Made by a program: the position numbers and the translations under genes. Below, one piece after another: positions 25,673 through 32,829 of a stretch of 64,000 bases of DNA. The stretch lies in NCBI RefSeq assembly GCF_002899825.2, contig NZ_PPED02000004.1:524381-588380 (forward strand). The letters are read 5' to 3'. The stretch comes from Chryseobacterium phosphatilyticum. GTDB lineage: Bacteria > Bacteroidota > Bacteroidia > Flavobacteriales > Weeksellaceae. The notes under the pieces were generated by a model that made no database searches, had not been told where the DNA came from, and saw nothing but the letters and a program-made list of their open reading frames with translations. How positions within the stretch are numbered: the first letter of the stretch is position 1; every line of letters begins with the position of its first letter.

Positions 25673-26569
25673 ATGAAAAAAGAAGATATTCTACATCTGG
25701 AGAAATTGATGAACTTCCTCAGCAGGCAATTTTTAAAAAAAAATCATTGGGAAGATGTTACCAAAACCGAGTGGTCTTACATTGGTTCAGAGCTTAATGA
25801 CCTCATTACCAACGACCATGTGGAAAAAGAGATCAAAAAAAAGCCTGACCTTCTGGGAACAAATTATCTGTATGAGCATTTGATTATCAATAAACTAAAG
25901 AAATTCAAACACCATGAAAATGCTCAATTAAGTAAACCTAATCTTGCCAAACTCAGCCTGATTGTTAAAGTACTCGGATATTCAAATTATCTTGATTTTA
26001 TTAATTCCAATACGGAGTCTTTCAACTTTAATGACCTTAGAATTGATATGAATAATGTAAATTTAAATACCGTTCTTTTAGATCGTTTGGTTGGCTGCTG
26101 GTACTCTTATAACCGAAATCTACCGGAAAACCCTTCCCTGGCGAAAGAAGACAGGATCTGGCGTTCTGCCATGGAAATTTATAAATCTGAAACTACCGGA
26201 GAATATTTTATCGAAAGAAGTGGCGGTGACCATCATAAATATTTTGGAAAAGTAACGGCTTATTCTGACTATGTATTTATTATCATGAACAGTAATACTT
26301 TTATCCGGCAACGGCACTTTATTTCAAGAATTAAAGATATTAAGGAGAAGCTAAAAAACCCTGAATATAAACTTCATGAGCTTCATTTTATAAGTACTTG
26401 TATCAGCTTCAATCAGGAACCTATCGCCTTGTTTGAGATTTTTCAAAAAGCAGACCGAAAAAGCTTTATCTCAGATTCCATCAGCTTCCCGATCGATAGT
26501 GATGAGATTCCGGCGTCTATTTTAAAACAACTTGAAGATACTGAATCTAACAGGATTGATTACAGGTAG
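25673..26569 (+). CDS. Protein of unknown function (298 residues)
   Basis: A soluble, charged protein without signal peptide. The N-terminal third is helical and Lys-rich (EKLMNFLSRQFLKKNHWEDV); the remainder looks alpha/beta with WYSYNRNLPENPS and EYFIERSGGDHHKYFGKVTAYSDYVFI, giving the impression of a lipocalin- or sensor-like domain that ends in ILKQLEDTES. I do not recognise a family. It stands alone between the divergent GRDP-like gene and the DUF6051 gene. Confidence 0.68.
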   Translation: MKKEDILHLEKLMNFLSRQFLKKNHWEDVTKTEWSYIGSELNDLITNDHVEKEIKKKPDLLGTNYLYEHLIINKLKKFKHHENAQLSKPNLAKLSLIVKVLGYSNYLDFINSNTESFNFNDLRIDMNNVNLNTVLLDRLVGCWYSYNRNLPENPSLAKEDRIWRSAMEIYKSETTGEYFIERSGGDHHKYFGKVTAYSDYVFIIMNSNTFIRQRHFISRIKDIKEKLKNPEYKLHELHFISTCISFNQEPIALFEIFQKADRKSFISDSISFPIDSDEIPASILKQLEDTESNRIDYR

Positions 26570-26608
26570 TTATAGGAGTTGAAAATAGAGAATTAATATA
26601 CGAAATCC

Positions 26609-26636
26609 AAAACCGGGATATATCCGAAAGGTTTTT
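26609..26636 (+). terminator. Weak terminator-like hairpin
   Basis: AAAACC (26609-26614) can pair with GGTTTT (26630-26635), and GGA/TCC can pair inside. A short T-run follows. Confidence 0.35.
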
Positions 26637-26733
26637 CTATGCTGAGAATATATTTAAATATTTAAAATCAGCGTATTACAGCAATAATTCATTAATTTAA
26701 TTGTTCTAATTATAATCCCCAAACAATCTTAAG

Positions 26734-27960
26734 ATGGAGTATTATGAGCTGTATGATGTATTGAAAAGTCATTTTGATTCCGGAAAAGGAAATGTGGAGA
26801 TCAGGGATTTAAATGTAAAAATTGAATCTGTTCCTTTTGTTTCTAAAGCTTCCGGGCTTCTTCATGGTTCGGGAAGTCAGGACTGTGAAGAGCATCAGTT
26901 GCCGCTTGAAATAAATGAAAAAGCCTACCTTCACTATAACCAGCCCTCCGTAGATAGTAAAGATTTTGATATAGAATGTAATAAACGTTTTGACTATTAT
27001 ATTCTGAAAAGAGCAGATATCGAAACCGCCAGGGGTTGCATCATTTTTTTCCACGGATTGAATGAAAAGAAATGGGATAAATATCTGCCATGGGCTTATG
27101 AATTGGCCCAGAAAACACATAAAGCGATCATTTTGTTTCCCATTGCTTTTCATATGAATCGAGCAGAACTTATCTGGAGTGATCGTCACCAGATGACACA
27201 AATTGTTAATTTCAGGAAAAAAAGATATCCTGAAAACACGAACTTCTCTTATGTAAATGCTGCCATAAGTTCCAGACTTGAGGCTCATCCGCAAAGGGTT
27301 TTTTGGTCAGGATTGCAAACCTACTCTGATATCATTGAAGTGGTAAGGGAAATTAAAATGAATAAGATAAAAGGAATTTCCCAGGATGCGAGTCTGGATT
27401 TTTTCGGATATTCTATCGGATCATTTCTTTCTTTGATCATTAAAATGGCTGATCCTGAGCAACTTTTCACCCAATCTAAAGTGTTTTGTTTTTGCGGAGG
27501 AATGACTATTGACCGGATGTTTCCTATTTCAAAATATATTATGGACGCCCAGGCAACCATTAAAATGCTGGCGGTATTTACTGAACTATTAAGTTCCGAT
27601 TTCAAATTTGATGATCGGTTAAAACATTACCAGAATGAGAATCTGCACCCTGAAGAAAGTTGGTTCAAAAAGATGTTGCGCTACAATTATTTCCAGTATG
27701 AAAGAGAAGAAAGAATTCGTGAAATTCAGTCACAAATCAAGGCTTATGTACTGGAAAAAGATAGCGTAGCACCTCCCATAGAAGCATTAAACACCTTACA
27801 GGGCGGTTATCGGAATATTAATGTAGCCGTTGAAATAAAAGATTTCCCTTATGAATATTCTCATATGGTTCCTTTTCCGCTGACCTATAAACATCAGAAG
27901 GAAGTTACCAAAGCTTTTCATGAATTTACAACATCTGCAAGCAATTTCTATAATCAGTAA
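26734..27960 (+). CDS. DUF6051-like alpha/beta-hydrolase
   Basis: 408 residues. The core resembles an alpha/beta-hydrolase: CIIFFHGLNEKKWDKYLPWA gives the oxyanion-side HG motif, DFFGYSIGSFLSLI has the nucleophile elbow G-Y-S-I-G, and the late SHMVPFP has a candidate catalytic His. The N-terminal 90 residues are an extra domain. I recall DUF6051 as the family, whose substrate is unknown. No signal peptide is seen. It is monocistronic, with a 126-base gap to the convergent LytTR regulator gene. Confidence 0.7.
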   Translation: MEYYELYDVLKSHFDSGKGNVEIRDLNVKIESVPFVSKASGLLHGSGSQDCEEHQLPLEINEKAYLHYNQPSVDSKDFDIECNKRFDYYILKRADIETARGCIIFFHGLNEKKWDKYLPWAYELAQKTHKAIILFPIAFHMNRAELIWSDRHQMTQIVNFRKKRYPENTNFSYVNAAISSRLEAHPQRVFWSGLQTYSDIIEVVREIKMNKIKGISQDASLDFFGYSIGSFLSLIIKMADPEQLFTQSKVFCFCGGMTIDRMFPISKYIMDAQATIKMLAVFTELLSSDFKFDDRLKHYQNENLHPEESWFKKMLRYNYFQYEREERIREIQSQIKAYVLEKDSVAPPIEALNTLQGGYRNINVAVEIKDFPYEYSHMVPFPLTYKHQKEVTKAFHEFTTSASNFYNQ

Positions 27961-28086
27961 AACCTTTTTCGGGTTAAAACATGGAAAGAAAAAGTTTAAA
28001 GATTAAAAGTATGAGATCCATGGTGTTATTGTTTTTAAGGTTAAATGTGTAGTAAAGTTAGGATGATCAATCTGAATCTTATCTAC

Positions 28087-28830
28087 TTAGCTTACCAGCC
28101 ATTCTTTAAAGTCCTTCACCCGATCGCGGCTTATGGTAATCTCTTCCTGAGGCTGAAATTCGAGATCTACTTTGTAATAAGGTGAAGTATGAATATTTTT
28201 AATATAATCCGAATTGATAATGAATTGTCTGTTCACACGGAAAAATTTTTTGCCATCCAGAACGTCTTCCAACTCATCCAGAGTAAAATCTGAAGGATAA
28301 GTACGTTCTTCTGTTTGAAGGTACACTATTTTATTCTCGCTGAAAAAACAGCTTATTTCCTCTGTTTGTACAATTTTCAGGTTATATCCGATCTTTACCA
28401 GCACTCTGGAAAGAGTTGATTTTTCTTTTTTGATCAGTTGTTTGATATCCTGTGAACCCACTGTATTCTCAGCAGGAATAAATGATTTGAATTTCTCTAT
28501 AGCCCCGGAAAGATCATCTTCCATAATAGGTTTCAAGAGATAATCAATGCTGTTTAATTTAAATGCTTTCAGTGTATACTGGTCAAAAGCTGTGGTATAG
28601 ATGATGAACCCTTTGGTAGGAACTTTCTCAAATATATCAAAAGAAAGCCCGTCTCCGAGAACGATATCAGAAAAAATAAGTTGTGGATGCTCATTTTCGG
28701 TAAACCATTCCACACCTTCTTCTACAGATTCTATTTTAGCAACAAGTTCAATTTCAGAAAAGTTATTTAACATTCTCTCTAATTTCCTTGAAGCGGGTTT
28801 TTCATCTTCAATAATGACAGTTTTGATCAT
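28087..28830 (-). CDS. LytTR-family response regulator
   Basis: 247 residues. The receiver domain (1-120) has IIEDEKPASRKL with the acidic pair, phospho-acceptor Asp55 in LIFSDIVLGDG, and a Lys in YLLKPI. The C-terminal LytTR DNA-binding domain (about 140-245) contains KIGYNLKIVQTEEISCFFSE and FFRVNRQFIINSDYIKNI. It should be phosphorylated by the LytS-type kinase encoded at 30664-31995 and act as a transcription factor. It is the third gene of an operon with two 2TM proteins. A candidate binding site lies before that operon. Confidence 0.92.
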   Translation of the reverse strand: MIKTVIIEDEKPASRKLERMLNNFSEIELVAKIESVEEGVEWFTENEHPQLIFSDIVLGDGLSFDIFEKVPTKGFIIYTTAFDQYTLKAFKLNSIDYLLKPIMEDDLSGAIEKFKSFIPAENTVGSQDIKQLIKKEKSTLSRVLVKIGYNLKIVQTEEISCFFSENKIVYLQTEERTYPSDFTLDELEDVLDGKKFFRVNRQFIINSDYIKNIHTSPYYKVDLEFQPQEEITISRDRVKDFKEWLVS

Positions 28831-28887
28831 TGAGTTCCTGATTTTAGTTTAAAATTCTGAAATAAAATTAGTCAAAAAAATGCTTTC

Positions 28888-29163
28888 TTAAAACTTAAGT
28901 GGTTCTTTTGATTTTCTCATCTCCTTTTCTATCACCTCTTTTTCCCATTCAGCATCAAAAAGAAATAGTTTAACTGCTTTTACAGTCAGAATGATTCCCC
29001 AGATCACCAGAATTACTGAACCGTCCCAAAGTGAAAAATTGAAGATCCCCTTTTCAAAAATATCATCAAAGAAAATAATGAATGCAACAATTCCGAACCA
29101 TAAAACATGTTTGTAAAATTTCTTCAGGTCGTGTACTCTTTGTTGTGCTTGATTGTAGTCCAT
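28888..29163 (-). CDS. 2TM domain protein
   Basis: 91 residues with the 2TM layout: an amphipathic N-terminal helix (QQRVHDLKKFYKHVL), two membrane segments (about 20-38 and 49-68) and a short charged C-terminal helix (EWEKEVIEKEMRKSKE). The same domain is fused to the kinase of this locus and occurs in two other small proteins here. Its function is not established; a signalling or membrane-sensing role with the kinase is inferred from position. It lies between the other 2TM gene and the regulator gene. Confidence 0.82.
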   Translation of the reverse strand: MDYNQAQQRVHDLKKFYKHVLWFGIVAFIIFFDDIFEKGIFNFSLWDGSVILVIWGIILTVKAVKLFLFDAEWEKEVIEKEMRKSKEPLKF

Positions 29164-29194
29164 TGTATTAAGTTTTTAAAAGTATTGTTAAATT

Positions 29195-29488
29195 TTAAAG
29201 TGTTTTGATGTTTTTCCTGTCTTCATCCATTAACTGTTTTATTTTTCTTTCTTCCCACTGTTTTCCTAATCCAAAAACACTGACGGCATGAAATGTAACC
29301 CCTATTCCCCATCCTAACATTGGCCATAAAAACCATAAATACCCGGGAGCTGTCATAACATTTAATATGGCCAGAAAAGGAATAATAACACAATAAGAAG
29401 TAAGGTTTCCGTAAAACCCCTTTAATTCTTTTACTCTTCTTGTTGCTTTTCTGTAAGCTAATTCGTCTTTGTTGGTGAAAGTTTCCAT
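29195..29488 (-). CDS. 2TM domain protein
   Basis: 97 residues. AYRKATRRVKELKGFYGNLTSY leads into two membrane helices (about 28-48 and 53-75), then GKQWEERKIKQLMDEDRK. It is very similar to the C-terminal domain of the kinase (KRVKEIKGFYSNLISY and the KKIREIMDQQ end), pointing to duplication within the locus. It is the first gene of the 2TM-2TM-regulator operon. Confidence 0.85.
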   Translation of the reverse strand: METFTNKDELAYRKATRRVKELKGFYGNLTSYCVIIPFLAILNVMTAPGYLWFLWPMLGWGIGVTFHAVSVFGLGKQWEERKIKQLMDEDRKNIKTL

Positions 29489-29528
29489 TTTTTAATTTTT
29501 TAAAATGAGTTGTTTGTTTTTGTTGAGA

Positions 29529-29560
29529 CAAATGTATGGCAGTAAACCACCTCAAATCAA
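29529..29560 (-). promoter_or_regulatory. Promoter of the 2TM-2TM-regulator operon
   Basis: On the minus strand, TTG (29560-29558) and TACATTTG (29536-29529) are separated by 21 nt. The start codon is 40 nt downstream. Confidence 0.55.
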
Positions 29561-29568
29561 TTTTATCT

Positions 29569-29580
29569 TACCGAATGGTA
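29569..29580 (-). promoter_or_regulatory. Candidate LytTR regulator site A
   Basis: TACCGAATGGTA on the plus strand (TACCATTCGGTA on the minus) has an inverted TACC/GGTA. It lies 8 nt upstream of the -33 box and 32 nt from the -7 box. Close relatives occur at 32052-32063 and 35156-35167. Confidence 0.5.
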
Positions 29581-29703
29581 GAATATGAATACTGAACTGT
29601 AAAAATGTTAATTCAGCGGATGTTCTTGCTTTCTTTACATGGAATTTTTGGTATCCCCTTTAAACTTCCAGGCCAATATTCAACTTCAAAAGAGCGTTCT
29701 ATC

Positions 29704-30273
29704 TCAATAAATAAAGGGAATCAGTTTCTTTGTTTTTTTTCTGTATTCCAGATACTCTTCCCCAAACTGTTCTATCAAAGCTTGCTCTTCTACTTTTATT
29801 CTATAAGCAAATGCTAAAAACGGAGGAACAAAAGCCAATGCTAATGACAGCCAGTTATTTAAATATAATCCAAGCCCAAGGGATGTAAGCAGGGAAAAAG
29901 TATAAGAGGGATGTCTGAGATATTTGTAAAATCCTTGTTTCTTGATTTTATGATCTTGTCTTATGGTCACATCAACAGTGAAATACTTTCCCAGAGACCT
30001 TATCATTATAAATCTGAAAATTATTCCGATCAGAATCAACCCTTCCCCTAGGTAAGAGATCCAGGATCCTGAGGCAATGGGAAATGTAGAATTATAAGAA
30101 CTAATAACTGCTGCCATAATAGAAAATGGAATAGCAAGCCATAAGATATTAAGGGTAGATTTGTCTTTATCCTTTCTATCTCCTCTATCTGATTTTAACA
30201 TATTTTTGTAAAGGAATTCACTGAGAAACCATGCCACCATGGAAATGGTGAAAAGAATTGATAGGGTATTCAT
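29704..30273 (-). CDS. Isoprenylcysteine carboxyl methyltransferase-like membrane protein
   Basis: 189 residues with about five membrane segments. The ICMT/PEMT signature is at the C-terminal half: GFYKYLRHPSYTFSL, then KVEEQALIEQFGEEYLEYRKKTKKLIPFIY (given here as two parts: VEEQALIEQFGEEY and EYRKKTKKLIPF). This region binds S-adenosylmethionine. Bacterial members act on unknown acceptors; prenylated proteins are not expected in bacteria. It lies between the kinase-2TM gene pair (95-base gap) and the regulator operon on the same strand. Confidence 0.82.
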   Translation of the reverse strand: MNTLSILFTISMVAWFLSEFLYKNMLKSDRGDRKDKDKSTLNILWLAIPFSIMAAVISSYNSTFPIASGSWISYLGEGLILIGIIFRFIMIRSLGKYFTVDVTIRQDHKIKKQGFYKYLRHPSYTFSLLTSLGLGLYLNNWLSLALAFVPPFLAFAYRIKVEEQALIEQFGEEYLEYRKKTKKLIPFIY

Positions 30274-30368
30274 TTCATAAAATTTTATTAAAAATAAATG
30301 ATTGAAAGGGTGGTAAAAAGAATTTGTAATATGGCAGAATTGCGTTCATTACTTATGTTTTCTCTTTT

Positions 30369-30677
30369 TTACTTAGATTCCTTCTGCTTGCCCATCATCT
30401 CTTTGATTTTTCTATCCTCCCATTTCTTTACATAATTGGATTTGGGTAGAAATACAGTTATACCGTGTGCTACAAGTCCAATTCCCCACAACGTTGCGGT
30501 AAAGAAATTTTTAAATTGGAAATACGATTCTCCAGGTTCAAGCTCTGAGTAATTGTAAAAGACAATAAGAATATTTACAACCAGATAGGCAAATAGATGC
30601 GTATAAAAAGCTCTTAAACTCTCTACCTGTTTTTTGGCTTGCTGATATTGAATATCATTTTCGTCAAATGTTTCCAT
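30369..30677 (-). CDS. 2TM domain protein
   Basis: 102 residues: YQQAKKQVESLRAFYTHLFAY precedes two membrane helices (about 27-45 and 57-78), then YVKKWEDRKIKEMMGKQKESK. The start overlaps the kinase gene end by 14 bases, so the two are translationally coupled. This is the third free-standing 2TM protein of the locus. Confidence 0.85.
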   Translation of the reverse strand: METFDENDIQYQQAKKQVESLRAFYTHLFAYLVVNILIVFYNYSELEPGESYFQFKNFFTATLWGIGLVAHGITVFLPKSNYVKKWEDRKIKEMMGKQKESK

Positions 30678-31995
30678 TGTTTCGATTTTTTTGTTGATCC
30701 ATTATTTCTCTTATTTTTTTGTCCTGCCATGAGTCTCCGAGTCCAAAAATCCGGAGTGCCCGGAATGCCAGTGCAATTCCCCATCCAATGGCCGGATACC
30801 AGAACCAGTGATTTCTGGTTCCCGTCATCAGGTTGATAAAAACAAGAAAAGGAATAATAATGCAGTAAGAAATAAGGTTGCTATAAAATCCCTTTATTTC
30901 TTTCACTCTCTTTTGTGCCTTTTTGTAAGCTTTATATTCATCTTCAGGTTCTTTATTGATAGCGTTAGGTTTATCTGATAACATCGGAAGTTTTACTTTA
31001 AAATAATTTTCGGATTTTTCAATGAAAACATTCCTTTTGGTCAGTAAGGAATATCGTTGAACAATATTACTCAGTCCTATTCCTGAGCTCTCTTTAATTT
31101 GTTCTCTTACCTGCAGGTTATTCTCAATACAAAGCGTATCACCATCGGAAAATATTCTTATCATCAATGGTTTTGACGAAGTGGCAAAATTATGTTTGAT
31201 ACAGTTTTCCAATAACAGCTGTAATGAAAGTGGAACTACGTAGTTACGGTAATTTTCTTTTTCTACTTCAAAAGCGAAATCTACACTATCTTCAAATCTT
31301 GTTTTCAAAAGATCACAATATATCTTTGCAAATTCTATCTCATCTTCTACTGTTACCAGCTCTTTATCTTTTTGTTCAAGTACATAGCGGTAAATCTTTG
31401 ACATTGAAGCTGTAAACTTTTGGGCCTGCTGAGGATTTTCATCAATTAACGAACTTAAAACATTCAAAGAGTTAAAAAGAAAATGAGGATCGAGCTGGTT
31501 TTTTAAACTCTCAAACTGTGCGTTGGCAGACTTGGCAATAAGCTTTTGTTCTACCACCTCTTTTTTGGAAGTCTTTCTGAGCTCTTCCATGAATCCTTTA
31601 GCATGAAGAAAGGTGGTAATCAACAGGGCAATATTGATCATAAACCAATTGGTAAGCCCATATTTGCTTGAGAAAAAATCTTCGATCGTTGCGGTTTTCT
31701 GAATCACTACATAATTCATAAAGTTGCAAAAATAGACCAGAATAAAGTTTCCGATAACAATGGAAATAATACTCAGGACAGCTCTTGTTCTGGTTGCTTC
31801 AGACCACGGAAATTTTTTATTGAGATATTCATTAATAAACCCGTTTCCAAACCCCAATACAAAAGAATACATTGTTGATAGCAACAAAGTGATCATAAAA
31901 GTATGAAGATCTTTGCGATCATTAAAGAACAAAAAGAAGAACAATGTTGTTCCTAATGAGGTCCAGAGAAGTATTATACCATATTTACGCTTCAT
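30664..31995 (-). CDS. LytS-type sensor histidine kinase fused to a 2TM domain
   Basis: 443 residues from the ATG at 31995 (the open frame reaches 32040 only with TTG). Four N-terminal membrane segments (about 5-24, 31-52, 71-97, 115-132) form the sensor. The His-kinase part has Gln-Leu-Asp-Pro-His171-Phe-Leu-Phe-Asn (phosphorylated His), an N-box LLLENCIKHN (261-269) and GIGLSN (305-310). Unlike ordinary LytS proteins it continues into a complete 2TM domain (about 354-437). It should phosphorylate the LytTR regulator of this locus. The signal is unknown. Confidence 0.9.
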   Translation of the reverse strand: MKRKYGIILLWTSLGTTLFFFLFFNDRKDLHTFMITLLLSTMYSFVLGFGNGFINEYLNKKFPWSEATRTRAVLSIISIVIGNFILVYFCNFMNYVVIQKTATIEDFFSSKYGLTNWFMINIALLITTFLHAKGFMEELRKTSKKEVVEQKLIAKSANAQFESLKNQLDPHFLFNSLNVLSSLIDENPQQAQKFTASMSKIYRYVLEQKDKELVTVEDEIEFAKIYCDLLKTRFEDSVDFAFEVEKENYRNYVVPLSLQLLLENCIKHNFATSSKPLMIRIFSDGDTLCIENNLQVREQIKESSGIGLSNIVQRYSLLTKRNVFIEKSENYFKVKLPMLSDKPNAINKEPEDEYKAYKKAQKRVKEIKGFYSNLISYCIIIPFLVFINLMTGTRNHWFWYPAIGWGIALAFRALRIFGLGDSWQDKKIREIMDQQKNRNNGNI

Positions 31996-32012
31996 GATTC
32001 GTTTTCTTAACT

Positions 32013-32043
32013 CAAAATTAGTTTTTATTAAAGGTATCAAAAA
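32013..32043 (-). promoter_or_regulatory. Promoter of the kinase-2TM operon
   Basis: On the minus strand, TTTTTG (32043-32038) and TAATTTTG (32020-32013) are separated by 17 nt. The ATG at 31995 is 17 nt downstream, so the longer TTG-started frame, which would begin inside the -33 box, is not the real one. Confidence 0.58.
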
Positions 32044-32051
32044 TTATTTCT

Positions 32052-32063
32052 TACCGAAGGGTG
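32052..32063 (-). promoter_or_regulatory. Candidate LytTR regulator site B
   Basis: TACCGAAGGGTG on the plus strand differs from site A at two positions and is preceded by the same TCT. It lies 31 nt from the -7 box, one base from the spacing of site A. Confidence 0.48.
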
Positions 32064-32085
32064 CTTTTTCATTCCTGAACGGGAC

Positions 32086-32116
32086 AAAAAAGCCTTCACT
32101 GAATGAAGGCTTTTAT
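32086..32116 (-). terminator. Terminator after the secreted 222-residue protein gene
   Basis: An 11-bp stem (32088-32098 with 32104-32114) with a 5-nt loop is followed on the minus strand by a T-run. Confidence 0.8.
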
Positions 32117-32121
32117 TAAGA

Positions 32122-32790
32122 TTATTTTGTTGCTTCTACCGGCAGACTTATAAAATATTCTGCTTCGGCTTTCCCCCAGTTCGGATCTAAAGATGTTTTC
32201 GGTTTGTAGGCATTAAATTTTGCCAATGCAGCTTTAAATTGCTCCACTCCTTTGGTTTTACTTCCTCCATATTGTTCCGGGGTAAAATAGGTATCTTCTG
32301 CTTTAATCAAAGCTATTCTCGGATTGCCCGGATCCAGTTTCTCAGCAATATTAAGTTCTTCTCCAGCTCTTGCTCCATCCGTCATGTAGCGTTGCTGAGG
32401 ATTTACCATCATTCGCATAGAATAAGCCATTTTTCTTAATAAATGAATTTCAGCATTATCAGCTCCTGCAAGATTCTGCGCCATCCCCAGGTATTTTTCG
32501 GCCTGCGCAGCAACCCCATCGAGATCCTGCATCTGTCCTCCGCGCATCATAATTCTTCCTTTCTGAATTGAGGCAAAAGCAGCATAGTATTGCGGAAGCC
32601 ATTGAGAACTTTCTTTACTTCCTATCCTTTGAAAATCATTGGCCAGGGTCTGAAAGTCTTCTGCTGTTTTGCAGGTTTCAATTTTTGCAATTTTCTCAGT
32701 CATTATTTTTTCATAATCTGTCTGAGCAAAAGCACTTAAGCTCATAAAAGCTAAAGCAAAGCTTAAAAGGTATTTTTTCATACTGTTCAT
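32122..32790 (-). CDS. Secreted protein with TPR-like helices
   Basis: 222 residues (219 if the ATG at 32781, giving MKKYLLSFALAF, is used). The signal peptide ends at LSAFAQ. The mature protein is helical, with KIETCKTAEDFQTLANDFQR and repeated two-helix units (AAQAEKYLGMAQNLAGADNA, GEELNIAEKLDPGNPRIALI) that resemble degenerate TPRs. It follows the TonB receptor gene by 39 bases and is probably a periplasmic partner of it, but this is inference from position. Confidence 0.75.
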   Translation of the reverse strand: MNSMKKYLLSFALAFMSLSAFAQTDYEKIMTEKIAKIETCKTAEDFQTLANDFQRIGSKESSQWLPQYYAAFASIQKGRIMMRGGQMQDLDGVAAQAEKYLGMAQNLAGADNAEIHLLRKMAYSMRMMVNPQQRYMTDGARAGEELNIAEKLDPGNPRIALIKAEDTYFTPEQYGGSKTKGVEQFKAALAKFNAYKPKTSLDPNWGKAEAEYFISLPVEATK

Positions 32791-32829
32791 TTTAAAAGTT
32801 AGTAATAAGGTTCTTCGAAGTTAGTTTTT

